From assembly GCA_037039685.1 (NCBI GenBank), contig JAWNGF010000001.1:2046001-2110000 (forward strand): a stretch of DNA of 64,000 nt. The letters run 5' to 3'. Position numbers and translations under genes: made by a program. The notes beneath the pieces were generated by a model, which was given only the letters and a program-made list of their open reading frames with translations, was not told the DNA's origin and did no database searches. How positions within the stretch are numbered: the stretch's first letter is position 1; each line of letters opens with the position of its first letter. The DNA comes from Ceratobasidium sp. AG-K. Lineage: Eukaryota; Basidiomycota; Agaricomycetes; Cantharellales; Ceratobasidiaceae. This document shows positions 1 to 12,168 of this stretch, piece by piece.

Positions 1-834
1 AAGTCATTCCTAGTCGTGGCGGCTCTGGTATCAACACTGCTCAATTTTGCGTCCTTGATAACGTTATCCCGGTTCGGCCTCAACTACATACCTGCTGGGC
101 CTACTTCAATATTGTTTGCGATACTGTACCAGTATCAACGCATTGTGCCTTCCGCATACAACTTCCGTATCCTGAGCATCTACATGTCGAACAAGGCGTT
201 CACATACATAATAGTCTTCCCTGTTCGTATACCTCCTATCTATCTGCCTTGTCGCTGACACAGCGTACAGTTGATAATCTCTTCCATACCTGGAAGCATT
301 GTAGCGGCGGTCACCGGGCTCGTTACAGGAGCTTTGTATCGCTCCGACTTGACTAACCTTAAATCATACCGTACGCCACTCTGGTTCGTCTCGACTATTT
401 CGTCGGCAGTGGGGGCTTCTCGCCTACCTCATGCCCCAAGACGTGCGATCCCCGGCGAAAGGCCGCCGTTTGCTACTGAGCAGGTCCTCACCAGGAGAAG
501 AACCAACGAAACATCCACGGAGGAAGTAACCACGGGCAATGACTCGGTTAGAACCGAGGCCCGTGCAGGTGCTCCTGGCTCGGGTAGTGGGTCTGTGATG
601 AGAGAGTGGGTGGAAGAATTGACTGGGCGAAGAGAGGGAACTCGCGCTCCGACTGCTGCTGAAATCGCCGAGTTGACAGCAGTGTTTCCACACGCGAGCA
701 GGGAACAAGTAGTAGATGCACTGCAAAGAAGGTATGATAAATGCATAACATTACCCTATTGTATATTGATACCACAACATGAAAGTCAAACCGTAGATCA
801 GGCCGCAAGCATATTGCTAACAGGTTCATCGTAG
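1..834 (+). CDS. Dsc2/UBAC2-like rhomboid-fold ER protein with C-terminal UBA domain (5' end outside window)
   Basis: The 3' part of a membrane protein. Frame 1 is open from base 1. A hydrophobic stretch is followed by GPTSILFAILYQYQRIVPSA, which resembles the rhomboid-like core of UBAC2 and of fungal Dsc2, a subunit of the Golgi/ER Dsc E3 ubiquitin ligase. After the next helices comes GALYRSDL, a conserved block of this family. The tail has a UBA/CUE-like unit (AELTAVFPHASREQVVDAL, then VDQAASILL), which would bind ubiquitin. Two introns restore the frame: 223-270 (48 nt) and 732-785 (54 nt); the first removes an in-frame stop. The stop is at 832-834. The start and first membrane helices lie upstream of the window. 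No catalytic Ser/His is expected, because family members are pseudoproteases. It converges on eIF3d with about 55 bp between stops. Family assignment is fairly confident; the precise complex is inferred. Confidence 0.7.
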
Positions 835-889
835 ATCAATTCAGTGTTTTATATATAATTACACCCAAGTCATGTGTTATCCCCATGGT

Positions 890-2971
890 TCATTCCTCCT
901 CTTCGGGAGCCTCTTCTTCAACAGGAGGTTCCTCTTCGTCAGCAGTAAATGTGTTCATAGGCACTGCGTACAAACGAATCACAGACTTTCAAGAGCGTGA
1001 GCCTGGGCGATTACTTGCATTACCAACAAACTTACCCTGTTGGGATCTTTGACCAACACATATTTGCCGTCGGGCTGCTTCATGCATAAATCTGCCACAG
1101 TGCGGACAATGCCCCATCCGTTTGTCAAATTAACGTTGAGTTGCCCGGCAAAATCGGTTGGCCTCATCGTCGCCGTCGATAGTATCACATGTCGAGTGTT
1201 GTCGCGTGGGTTGGCGCGAGAAACATACCTAATCGAACGCAAATGTTAGCATCAAATTCTTTCGAGGAACAACTAAAAGTAGATTTACCCAATCTTCATT
1301 ACTTCGGCACCAGCCAAGATACTTTGCACTGCCCATTTGGCAAGCTTGCAACTGTTGTTCTTCATCTCAGTTGCTACGACTGCACCCCGCTGGCTGTCGA
1401 GTTTTGTCCTCCAGTCGGGTGCTCCACCAGCTCCTTCGGCCCGGGAATCGAATTCGTTCAGAGCCTTGATTGTCACCAATCCGGCGTTATCGCCCTTGCC
1501 AGACGAAAGCTTGGTTTCACCACCGGGGATGAATGCATCTACCTGTGTGCGGACAAGGACCTTGACATCCTCCTCCTCATGGACGGAGAGGTCGAATAAT
1601 CGGTACCGATATCCGCAAGATGCAAGGGGCTCAGTCTCGTCGGGCCCGTAGAACGGATTCGGTTTGGGGAAGTTCACTGAAGATGACTCTTTTACTGTCT
1701 GAAAAGCGAAGTTTTCATTGATGTAAGTCGCCTCGAGATGAAGGGACCCAGCAGAGTTGAGGTTGTCCTTATCCTTGTCGCTGTCTGGCGGTGGGTCGGC
1801 GGCGTTCTCATTGACGGTTACGAAGTCTGGAAAATGTATGAGACACGTATCAAACAAACTAAGGTCGGGCTGGGAGCTTACCAAATGGACCCCCATCCCG
1901 TTTGTCGAAGAATAGCTTGTTGCCTTCACGGATGATGACAATGTCCCAGGGGTAGACCGACCGTGGTGCGCACATCAACAAGCTGAGGATACCATCTGTC
2001 GCATAAATGGTAGCCGTGTCTTTATTGGCAAACTAAGAGCAAGTAAGAATGCGGTAACACACGGTGTATAGATCAACCAACCTGTTGAATGATTGGGTCA
2101 TCACTCGTGGTGGTATTGTACTTGATACGATCGATGATTTGCAGAGGCCGTTCGTTTTTGGTATTGATACGGTCGTAAGCCTTATCGTACGCATAGATTT
2201 TACCATACGACTCCCTGCCGAATATTAGACCTTTTTTGGACCAACTGAGAAGTTTGGACGCACAAGGTTTCAGGTTCGTCGACGTCCAGACGCAACTTGG
2301 ACAAGCGAGGAAACTCGATTTCCTCCAAAATTCTCCAAGTGGGATTGATAGGAACAGAAGACTCGCGAGTACGGGAAGGCTAGCAGAACTCATTAAGGCA
2401 TACTGTGTGAGCAGAACGCGAATGACCTACCTTGTCCCAATCTTTCCAGCCCCTTCGAACCGGTGCTCGTCCGGCATTCCGGGGAGCTGCTGATCCTCCG
2501 CGCCCAGGGGTACGAGTAGCAGCTCCTCCTCGCCCACCTGCCCCGCGTGCAGAGCCACGACCGCGACCAAATCCACCAGGGCCACCGCGCCTGGGTACGG
2601 TCGGTTTGTTGTCGACCAGAGAGAAAGAGGCCTCGTCTTGCTGGTGAATGTAAGCAAATGCATTTGTAGATCCGGACCCATAGGCAGGTTGGCCATCGCG
2701 CCTATTTCCGTATCTTTGCTGTGGACCAGTAGTTCCCGGGCGGTCACGGCTATCGGCTTCGATCCAGTCTGCAAATTTCCCTAGTTTGTCGGTTTTGGAA
2801 AAGGGTGCATACGGGATGCTGTATCCGGCATCAGTACCTCGGCTCTACTTGTCATGTTTACACCTACTCCTTGAACTGAGGAGGCATGTGGAGTGCGGAA
2901 GGTCCCCATGACCCATCTGGGTTGTCTTGAATGGGGGGAAGAACAAACGACAACTGTGAATTATCCGCCAT
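890..2971 (-). CDS. Eukaryotic translation initiation factor 3 subunit D (eIF3d)
   Basis: Subunit of the eIF3 complex on the 40S ribosome; in animals eIF3d can also bind the mRNA cap. The protein starts [20 protein letters not shown], with the N-terminal IQDN-x-x-GSWGP signature. An RG-rich linker follows (about 2470-2600, many RGG and GRG steps), as in other eIF3d proteins. Core blocks seen are [46 protein letters not shown]-like, [16 protein letters not shown] and [11 protein letters not shown]. The end is DPNR then VIRLYAVP and a short acidic tail in place of the long Glu tail of animals. The start ATG is at 2969-2971 and the stop at 890-892. The last intron lies between DPNR and VIRLYAVP. 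Other introns fall near 1230-1285, 2030-2080, 2395-2430 and 2780-2850. No frame break was seen. It is divergent from the gephyrin gene. Confidence 0.92.
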
Positions 2972-3093
2972 TGTCAGTCAAGAGGAAGATCAATGGGTCA
3001 AATTTTGGATCACGTGGGATGATCTACCTTTGGCTTCCGCGGAAACGGGGCCGATATCGGTCATCCACTATCCCCGCGGCCGTGCCTTTGATT
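2972..3093. promoter_or_regulatory. Shared divergent promoter between eIF3d and the gephyrin-like gene
   Basis: Only 122 bp separate the two proposed start codons, so both genes must be driven from this stretch or from sequence inside each other's 5' ends. No clear TATA box is seen. It contains CACGTG-like ATCACGTGGG at about 3009-3018. The regulatory role is inferred from geometry. Confidence 0.45.
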
Positions 3094-5463
3094 ATGCGTA
3101 CCTATAAAGTAGCCATTCTGACAGGTAGGGCTTGCTACTTTATCATGTAGACATTTAATCTCTCCACTGTAGTCAGCGATACTGCGTCTCATGACCCCCT
3201 TCAAGATAAATCGGGCCCCCTCATCAGGGACATCCTGACGAACAGCGATGCGAACTGCAAATTCGCAGTAGATCCGCCCATCATTGTCCCCGACAATGTT
3301 GCACTCATACAAAGTGCAATCAAAGGATGGTCCATTGGCGGTCTGTATGACTGGATCGTTACAACTGGGGGAACGGGATTCGGCCAGCGAGACCTCACCC
3401 CGGAGGTACGCTACATCACATAGCCTAGAAATATTACCTCACGTTATTGCCCGCTTTCACAGGCGATTTCACCACTAATTGAGCGACCTGCTCCTGGACT
3501 CGTACACCTCATAATGTCAGAGTCGCTAAAACACACACCTCTAGCCGCTCTCTCTCGCCCAGTCGCCGGCACAATGCGAAGCACCTTGGTTGTGACGCTA
3601 CCCGGGAGCCCAAAGGCTGTCAAAGAGAATCTATCTGCACTGCTTCAGGCTGGAGTAGTAGCTCACGCATTAGATCTCATCAACGGAGAGCAGGAAAGTC
3701 AAAGTGTTCACGCGAAACTGGGAGTACCGAGTCGAACCCCCGGTTCATCCTATACCGTTGATCACATCCACACTCATCATCACCACGATCATAGTGAAAT
3801 CAAGCGTGGGCACGACCAAGGTCATAATATCCCAACGCCTCGGACCATATTATCGCACGACCCAAACTTGCCTGGTGAGTGGGTTTCTGGAGATATCTTT
3901 CTTCTCATACGCAAACATACTTCCAGTATCCCAGCGGAATCGGGTATCCCCTTATCCTTTGGTCTCCATGAATGAGGCCGTGAAGATGGTTCTCGATATT
4001 TCACGCCCTCTGGAATCAGTAGCACTTGATGTAGACTCTAACCTTGCCGGACATATTCTTTCGGAGGATGTCACGGCACCCCGACATATTCCCTCTAGCC
4101 CTACCACAAATGTCGACGGTTACGCTGTACAAGGTACTTAGTCCTCCTATCTCCCATGTGAACCAATGTAATGACCCTATATGCATAGTCCCCTACAAGA
4201 AGGGCATCTTTAAAGTTCTCACCCCTACTACGCTTGCCCTTGGATTGGCGGTTCCTTCCGATTCCGTCTACCGAATTAATACTGGGGCGCCGCTTCCCCT
4301 AGGAACCAACGCGGTTATTATGGTGGAAGATACGCGAGTTGACTCTCAGTTTGCCGCTAACGAAGGCGAAGAAGGCGAAGAAAAGACCGTCGAGCTTTTG
4401 GCTGAAGTGGACCAAGGCGAGAACGTACGCAAAGAAGGATCCGATGTTCGGACGGGTGATAAGGTACTTTCCGCGGGCGATATTATAACCGAGCTTGGAG
4501 GAGAGGTTGGAACTCTCGCGTTTGTTGGAAGGAAACAGGCAAGCGCGCTCGATACCAGATTCATAACGTGATACTTAGCTTTCTGCTGTAGGTCACCGTA
4601 TACCGGAAACCAGTAGTCGCATTACTAAGCACTGGCAACGAACTGATTGATTTGCACAATCAAGTTTCCTCTGGAGGTGACAGCGAAAAGTGGACGGGCG
4701 TGATAGATACCAACCGGCCCAGTCTTAAAGCCGCCCTTGAAGGCTTAGGTTATAAAGTGCTTGATCTAGGCATTGTCCACGACAGGTAAGCGTCTTGACA
4801 GCCGCATATACGTACCCTAAACCGCGGCGGACCAGCGTTGACGCTCATATCAAGGCCATGACTGATGGAATAGCTCAGGCTGATGTACTTTTGACGACGG
4901 GAGGAACGAGTATGGGTGCATCGGATTTACTAAAACCTCTCCTCGAGCGTAACCTCAACGGAACCATCCACTTTGGCCGGGTGGCTATGAAACCTGGAAA
5001 GCCAACTACTTTTGCTAGTGTTCCCTCTGTTAATGGTGGAAGAGACAAGCTAGTCTTTGGCCTCCCTGGAAATCCTGCGTCGGCCCTCGTTACTTTCTAC
5101 CTGTTTGTCCTTCCTGCCCTGAGACGACTCGGGGGAAGGAATTCAGAAACGGCCGAACTTCCGCGGGTTCCGGTGGAGGTGGGTAATTTAGTATCCTGCC
5201 GGTGGGTTTACAAGGCTAAAGCCGTTGCAGCTTACCGAGTCGCTCCCGCTTGATCGCGCCCCGAGTTCCATCGAGTGCACATTCGTATCACGCCGTCAGG
5301 CCTGAAGGCTTTCTCGACTGGAGGTCAGCGATCGAGTCGCGTTGCGTCCCTAGCAGGGGCGAACGGGCTCGTTTGCTTGCCGGCGCTGGTAGATGGTGGA
5401 CCGAAGGCATTAGAAAAGGGGGAGGTTGCAGAAGTGGTGCTGATCGGGGAGTTGCAAATTTAA
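3094..5463 (+). CDS. Gephyrin/Cnx1-type molybdopterin adenylyltransferase-molybdotransferase
   Basis: Two-domain molybdenum cofactor enzyme: the MogA-like domain adenylates molybdopterin and the MoeA-like domain inserts molybdate. Start MRTYKVAILT, with an intron before SDTASHD. The G domain shows DWIVTTGGTGFGQRDLTPE, the family's TTGGTG motif. A His-rich linker (about 3765-3830, HTHHHHDH) joins the domains. The E domain shows NVDGYAV, YRINTGAPLPLGTNAVIMVE, ALLSTGNEL-like and LLTTGGTSMGASD, with MKPGKPTTFA and FGLPGNPASALVTF near the C-terminus. The last exon begins after an intron at about 5179-5230 and reads LTESLPLDRAP. The conserved continuation EFHRVHIRITPSG is in the next frame, so one base seems to be missing near 5257-5263; downstream the frame is clean to the TAA at 5461-5463. 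The domain order (MogA then MoeA) is that of gephyrin and fungal CnxE, the reverse of plant Cnx1. Confidence 0.88.
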
Positions 5464-5793
5464 TGAAATGAGTACATGTATACCGAATCACCGAAACAAA
5501 TACAGTGATGTTACAGTATGTATGCACCGCCTGAATACAAACATTATGTAAAGCCAAGAGAACTGCCTTGTGGACGGTGATTTTGTATTCTGGCTACTAG
5601 TAACCGGATGACTCGCGTATGGCGAAATACGGTCATGGGTCTTATTTTGACGGCTCATAGACAAAGATCGGCTCTATTCGGGACCCGGCTCATCATGTGG
5701 GGCGGTTCCCGAAGCATATAACCACTCAGTATGGAGTAGCGCATCCATCGAGCCAACGACCACCAGTCTAACACGGGATCTTTGAATACTACG
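5464..5793. other. Intergenic, gephyrin 3' side to GGT-like 5' side
   Basis: 330 bp holding the 3' UTR of the gephyrin-like gene and the promoter of the next gene. No coding signal or repeat was found. Confidence 0.5.
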
Positions 5794-8237
5794 ATGAGCA
5801 AAACTAGCATCAACTGGGGTAAGGTGGAACAGCCAGACTTTGTGTTCCAACAGTTTGCCAGTAGACGCTCGACCGTGTACGGCAGGAAGGGTGTCGTTTC
5901 ATGTACTCAACCGCTAGCATGTGAAGCCGGACTAGAAGTATTGAGAAAGGGGGGGAATGCAGGTATGTGGATTTTGGGTGTATGGTACGAGTGACATCGA
6001 GCAATAATTCGGTCTAGCCGACGCCGCTGTCGCGGTTTCCGCCGCACTAAACGTAGGTAGTTTGTTGGCCCAGCTACGCATTTTTTCACGTTTGCTGGGC
6101 AGGTCACGGAACCTTCATGTTGCGGTATCGGAGGGTCAGTACTTGGCCTTTTCCCGTCATGTGAAGCAGGACTAAATGGTCATCAACAGCGATGCGTTTT
6201 GCTTATTTTATGATGCATCAAAGAAAACTGTGAAAGCACTGAATGGTTCGGGCCGCTCACCCAAAGCTCTCAGTATCGAAGTGGCACGCAAGAATGGCGC
6301 TCTAGGGAAGCAACTTCGCGAGACAGACCTGAACTCGGTAACAGTCCCAGGAGCCGCAGCTGCGTGGGTGGATACTGTCGCCAATTTCGGCAATGGAAAA
6401 GTTACATTTGAGGAAGTCATGGCTCCTGCGATTCGGTTGGCAGAAGAAGGGTAAGATCTACATGTTTCGCGAGCGACTAGGTTTGACAGTATAGTCCAGT
6501 GTACCTGTACCCGAGCTACATGCACGTATGGTAGGCCGTTGTTGGTTTCGCATTAGAGTCATATCTTCAATCTAACCTACTTCGTAGTGGCAACGTTCCG
6601 AAGACTTGATCAAGTCAGCATCTCCCTCTGGAGATAGCATGCTCCTCAACGGCCGCGCCCCCCTGGCCGGTGAAGTCATGCGCTTTCCGGACCTTGCACG
6701 TACATTCAAAGCACTCGTTAGTGAGGGGAAGAAGGGATTCTACGCTGGTCGTGTCGCTGAAGCCATCGTGGAGCTAATCAAGAGCAAAGGCGGTGTCATG
6801 GAGTTGAGCGATTTGGCAGAGCATGACACGGAGTTTGTGGAGCCCATTAAATACACCTATGCTAACGAGGTGACTTTATATGAGGTACGCCATAACCAAT
6901 CCTAGAGGGGGAGAGGAACCTGACTAAAAGTGTCCAGTGCCCGCCTAATGGACAAGGTATCACTGCGCTCATGGCACTCGGAATTCTGGAGGCTGCTCAG
7001 GATTTGGGGAAAATCAAGCCACTTCTGGAGATGGAACACAACTCGGTGGAGTACCTGCATTCATTGATCGAAGCACTACGGTGAGTTGCTTTGGATAGTT
7101 ACGGCCGCATCATCTACCGGTTATAATGACGCAAATCTAGTCTCGCATTTGCGGATACGCAATACTACGTCACAGACCCCAAAGTAGAACACGTTCCAGT
7201 GAAGGAGTTGCTCAGCAAGGTAATTCTATCGGGCCAACGTGCAACGCGCTAATGAATCGAGGTTAGGAGTATCTCAGGAAGCGCGCGGAACAGTTCAATC
7301 CCACTGCTTCCATCCCAAATGTCCATCATGTACGCATCTACGGGAGCTGCCCTTGCTATATGAATGTGTTAACGGCGTTCTAGGGAAACCCTGTTTCATC
7401 AACTGACACTGTGTACTTCTCAGTCACTGATCAGTGGGGGAACGGTTGTAGTTTTATCCAGTCAAACTATGCTGGCTTTGGCACAGCTGGTGAGTCCAAC
7501 GCGGCCCGTATCTCGTTACTGAGCTATTTTGCTTATTTTTTATTGTAGCAATACCCAAAGGGTGTGGTTTTACACTCCAGAACAGAGGTTCGGGTTTTGT
7601 TCTCGAAGAGGGACATCCGAATCAGCTTGCTGGTGGCAAGAGGCCATATCATACCATCAGTAAGCTTCCTCTACCAGCCATGTATCGGCTCAATCTAACC
7701 CTACAATAATTAGTTCCAGCCCTGGCGACCCGAGGAGACGACCTATTCTTGGTTTATGGGGTAATGGGCGGATTCATGCAGGTTTGTGGTATGATCCTCT
7801 TCGCCCATGGACTGACTGATGTTTCATCCTGCGCAGCCCCAAGGCCACATCCAAGTACTCCTCAACATTCTTCGAGGTTTCACCCCCCAAGCAGCACTGG
7901 ACGCCCCTCGGTTCTGCATTTCGGCTGGAAGCCCCGATGCGAGTGTCGCTAATGCTCGCAGTGCGGGTGATATCAATAGTGAAGTATATTTCGAGGACGG
8001 CATTCCGGCTGAGATTGTTCAAAAGCTCAAAGGTAGGTATTACGCTTCTGGGTACCATGCATATATGCTGAAAAGATTCGGTTGGCAGCGATGGGGCATG
8101 ATGCGCGCCAGCTGTCAGGGTTCGCTCGCCTAATGATGGGTCGTGGCCAGGTCATTCAGAAATTGACGAGCAAAGAGTTGGTTTGGGCTGCTGGGTCAGA
8201 TCCTCGGGGGGATGGTCATGCTGTTGCACAACTTTGA
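5794..8237 (+). CDS. Gamma-glutamyltranspeptidase-like Ntn hydrolase (YwrD type)
   Basis: Predicted self-cleaving Ntn hydrolase that would transfer or hydrolyse gamma-glutamyl groups (glutathione and related amides). The N-terminal part shows [20 protein letters not shown], then [12 protein letters not shown] and an EPSCCGIGG block across introns, as in the GGT large subunit. The processing site is seen as [20 protein letters not shown], where the Thr of DTVYF is the expected catalytic nucleophile. [13 protein letters not shown] follows. GYG-like and GG-MQPQGH blocks ([19 protein letters not shown]) and LDAPRFCI close the small subunit. The SNYAGFG wording matches the cytosolic YwrD-like branch more than secreted GGT, and no signal peptide is visible. 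The first ATG is at 5794; a TTG just upstream was not used. The gene has about ten short introns. It converges with the acyl-CoA dehydrogenase gene (114 bp between stops). Confidence 0.85.
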
Positions 8238-8351
8238 GAATTCTCGTCATATTATTGAATCGGCTCTCAAATGATGAGAGTCGGATTTGTATATGTATGC
8301 ATTGCAAATCGATGCGTTGCAAAATAATTCACTGATATATTAAGTCTACAT

Positions 8352-10042
8352 TCAAGAGTACTGCTTTTGGATAAACTTGGCGATCGTGTTAAGCTGGATA
8401 TTGCTCGTTCCCTCGTAAATGGCGCCCTGTTCGGCCAAGTTAAATGGACGTCTAACTAACTAATCAATTTGACTCACAATCTTTGAGTCCCTCCAGAACT
8501 TTTCGATCCCGGTCTCACGGGTAAATCCGACTCCGCCAGCCCATTCGATCGCGCTCCCGGATGCCTCTTGCGCGACAACCGAAGCATAGTACTTGGCCAT
8601 CGCAGCTTCCTTGGTGAAGTTGACGCCCTCCTCCTTCCTATTAATAGGACAACCCAACATTTAGCGTTTGTAACACGCACTACCAACTTGGTACTCACAG
8701 CCTCGCAGCGTTGTACGTCAAGAGCCTGGCAGCCTCGATCTGAGTCGCAATCTTGGCCATAGAGTGAGCCATGGCCTGATATGTACCGATCAGCTGTCCA
8801 GATTGTTTGCGTTGATAAGTGTAAGGAACGGTAAGGTCGAATGCACCCTGAGCAAGCCCAAGCATCTGAGCAGCAATACCAATGCGGCCCTCGTTCAGAA
8901 TCTCAATGGCAATCTAGGAGGTCCTCGTAAGCCCATCAGTCTATCTTTGATACTAACGTATGTACGTACCTTGTAACCTTTGCCAATCTGATCTGGTCCA
9001 CCGATGAGGTTTTCAGCAGGGACCTTGACGCCGTCGAAGTTCAAAACGCACGTAGAGCTCGCTCGAATACCGAGCTTTTGCTCCTTTTTCGCAATCTCAA
9101 CTCCGAGTTCCTTTGGCACCACGAAGCAGGTAATGCCCTTGTAACCCTTGGAGGGGTCGACCGTCGCAAAGACAAGGAAGATTTCGGCCTCGGCCGCATT
9201 GGTTATCCACATTTTGGAGCCGGTAATAGTGTAGTACGACCCGTCATCCGAGGGGACCGCGCGTGTTTGGAGTGCAAACGCGTCGGAGCCAGAAACAGGT
9301 TCAGAGAGGCAGAAGGAGCCAACCTATGAGGTTGATGTAGACATGTAAGATCGAATGGTAAGGATAAGAAATACGAATGTCATGAGTTTATGAGAGCAAA
9401 TGCTTAATCGTGCAAGAGGACAAACCTTGCTTTCCGCTAGTTGGGGAAGGAACTTGTCCTGCTGCTCCTTGGTAGCATAAGTGCGGAAGATGGTGTTGAC
9501 GAGAGTGTTGTGAACATCACACATGACCGAAACACTAGGATCGATCTTGGCGAGCTCCTCGATGGCAATAATTGCAGATGTGAATGAGCTCCCTGAACCG
9601 CCATGATCCGGGTCAGTCTCGATTCCCATAAGCTGTTCTATCGTCAGATTGAATACGAGGTCCAGAGCTTTTGATATTACGTACTCCGTTCTCGAATAGT
9701 CCCTTTACAATTGAAGGGTCCATCTTTTCTGCCTCGTCCATTTCACGTACTTTGGGTGCTACTACTTCTCGCGCGAATCGACTGACTGGGGAGCGCTTAT
9801 GATTTACGGACTCCAGGACAAGGACTTGCTTCACGTACCGACATCACGAAGCATAGTCTCCTCCTCAGTAAATGTGTTCAGGGAGGAGAGTCCTGAACGA
9901 GCTATTGGGGATGCGGAGAAGCATCTAGGCCACGTTAATCTCATGGCGAAGCGTGATCAGGAACCGCTCACCGCCTGGAGGTGGACTGTGCGACCGCAAA
10001 CGAGCGGGAAACTACTTGGGAGGACCTGAGAGCACGAAGCAT
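8352..10042 (-). CDS. Mitochondrial acyl-CoA dehydrogenase (short/branched-chain type)
   Basis: FAD flavoenzyme catalysing alpha,beta-dehydrogenation of acyl-CoA in mitochondrial fatty-acid or branched-chain amino-acid breakdown. It begins [20 protein letters not shown], an Arg/Ser-rich presequence without acidic residues, followed by an intron. The middle shows [20 protein letters not shown], then [14 protein letters not shown]. The FAD and substrate region reads [31 protein letters not shown] and [10 protein letters not shown]. The C-terminal ACAD signature [16 protein letters not shown] is present and contains the Glu position used as catalytic base in this subgroup. The stop is at 8352-8354 and the start at 10040-10042. 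Wording is closest to ACADSB/short-chain dehydrogenases; substrate length cannot be read from sequence. It is divergent from the Ish1/Msc1 gene, with about 300 bp between starts. Confidence 0.88.
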
Positions 10043-10340
10043 GGCAGAGACAGAGAACGGATGGTGGTCAAGAGCCAAAGAGCGCTATTGCCGGATGTCG
10101 GGAGCATGTGATATCCGCCCAGTCACCTGACAGTAGCTCCGGTTACATAAGAAACCTGATTATGTGAGAAACACGCTCAATCACTCCACGCGAAGGTGTG
10201 ATGTGATTCGATTGCTTGTGTGATTGTCGTCACACCAGCGACTGGGATGACGAAGTATAAGATGTCATCGACGGCTGGCGCTTGACTAGCTCTACAAAAG
10301 GCCAAGCCTCCCATCGCTTTGTTGCACCATCTCCACCAGC
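10043..10340. promoter_or_regulatory. Divergent promoter region, acyl-CoA dehydrogenase / Ish1-Msc1
   Basis: 298 bp between two divergent starts. It contains a small inverted repeat, ACATAA and TTATGT, around 10145-10166. No convincing TATA box is seen. The regulatory role is inferred from position only. Confidence 0.35.
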
Positions 10341-12168
10341 ATGAAGTTCTCTGCTCTCCTTGCTGTTACGCTGCTCGCTTCGTCGGCCTCTGCGTCCTGG
10401 TTTTCATCTGGTATGTGCAGACATGATCCTATAGACGCGTTCTTACGCCCAAACAGAACCAGAGACACCGTATGAATATGCGAAATGGAACCAGGCCCAG
10501 CTTGAACAGTGGCTTAAGGACCACAACGTTCAAGCACCGCAGGGTGCCTCGCAAAAGCAACTGAAGGATCTCGTTGAGCAGAACTGGAACTCTGCTCAAG
10601 GTTGGACCGAACTCAGGTACAACCAGGCGGCCAAGACTCTCGCTGATGTCAAGGAGTCTGCATTTGACACGTAAGTCAATGCAACAATGCATAAATCACA
10701 AACTGACATGTTTACAGCTGGGATGAGAGCCAGCTGCGCTCGTTCCTCGTCGAACAGGGCGTCGTTGCCCCATCTGGTCCTAAAGAGAAACTCGTGGTTG
10801 CGGCGAAGCAATACTATCGCTCGTATGCTTCGGCGGCGTCTTCCTTCTCGGCCGCCGCGTCCGCTACTGCGTCCACTGCCATTTACGGTGATCACTCGTA
10901 CCAAGCTTCCAAGTCCGCCTCGTCGGCGTCCAGGAGCGCGAGCTCTGTCGGTGCTTCTGCCTCTGCCCGTGCATCCAAATCGCTTGAGGACTCTAAGGAC
11001 TACGTGTACTCGACTTGGAGCGACAGCGAGTAAGTACCCCAGTCATTCTGTAGTTTCAATTTCGCTAATGGTGATCAAGTCTCCGTGCTTACCTCGAAAA
11101 GCATGGCGTAGTCAAGACTCAGGCCCAGCTCACTCGTGAACAGTTGTTGGCACAGATGCGTACTGCATATGCTGCTGCTGCTAACCCGGTCTATAACGCA
11201 TGGAGCACTTCCTACATGGTGGGTGGTAGTTCTTTGTCGCTTGGATGCACCTAACCGTATTTTTAGCATCAATGGCTTGTCGATCATGGAATTATCAAAT
11301 CGGACTATGAGAAGAACCGCGACAAGCTGACTGGAGAGCTTCAACGTTACTACTATGGCACGACTGATACTGTCTACAGCACGTGGTCTGACAACCAGCT
11401 CCGCGACTGGCTCGTATGTAACGGCATCTGCCTCGTGTTACGTTGCACTGACCTTTCCTTAGGTTCAACACAACATTATCAAGTCTGACGCTCAGATCAA
11501 GCGCGAGAAGCTCCAGAAGCTCGTCAAGGACAACTATCTCTCCGCCAAGGGCACCGCTTGGGAGGGCTGGACTGACTCGGAGATGCGCGAGTGGCTCATC
11601 GAGCACGGCTACCTCCGCTCTGACTCCCAGGCCAAGCGCGATGAGCTCGTCGGCTTGATGAACCGCAAGTACAACGTCGCTAGTGGCAAGGCCGCCGAAT
11701 ACTTGACTTGGCCCGATGCTCGCCTCCGTGCTTATCTTCGCTCGAACGGTGTGGACGACTCCAAGATCCCGGGTGATCGTCCTACCCTTCTCGTAAGTCG
11801 TCATAGCTAGAGTAGTATGGATCGAGATTGAATGGTCATTTCAGCACGAAACTCGTATCCGCTGGGTCCAGACCACCAATGCTGTCGAGGGCCTTCTCCA
11901 AAACATTAGGGATAACGTCAACGGTGGTGTCGAGTGGACCGAGGAAAAGCTCAACGCTATTTTGAATATCCTCGGCGGACACAAGCAGGCTGCTCAGCAC
12001 AAGGTGCGTTTTCTACGTCATAACTCTCGAACTTTTACTAACCTGACATCATAGGCTGCTCAGGCTGGTCACTACGCCAACGAAAAGGGCGAGCAAGCTG
12101 CCTTTGCCGCCTCGAGCTTGAGCGCTGAAGCCGGAAAGAAGACTGCTAGCGCCAAAGCCGAGCTCTAA
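10341..12168 (+). CDS. Secretory/nuclear-envelope Ish1/Msc1-repeat protein
   Basis: Starts MKFSALLAVTLLASSASASW, a clear signal peptide with a likely cut after SASA. The mature part is made of about seven Ish1-type repeats, each built on a W-x(4)-L/M-x2-W/Y/F-L-x2-H/N-G core. Examples are TWDESQLRSFLVEQGVV, TWSDSELRAYLEKHGVV, AWSTSYMHQWLVDHGII, TWSDNQLRDWLVQHNII and GWTDSEMREWLIEHGYL. A Ser/Ala-rich spacer (about 10820-10975) splits the second and third repeats. The C-terminus is a charged Ala/Lys helix region ending at TAA 12166-12168. In S. pombe Ish1 is a stress-induced nuclear-envelope protein, and Msc1 in budding yeast affects meiotic sister recombination; molecular activity is unknown. 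Introns are short and regular. No damage was seen. Confidence 0.85.

Noticed and set aside
2570..2620. A suspected frame break in the RG-rich part of eIF3d
   Set aside because: Re-reading the minus strand gave [20 protein letters not shown] without any break; the first reading had skipped four bases.
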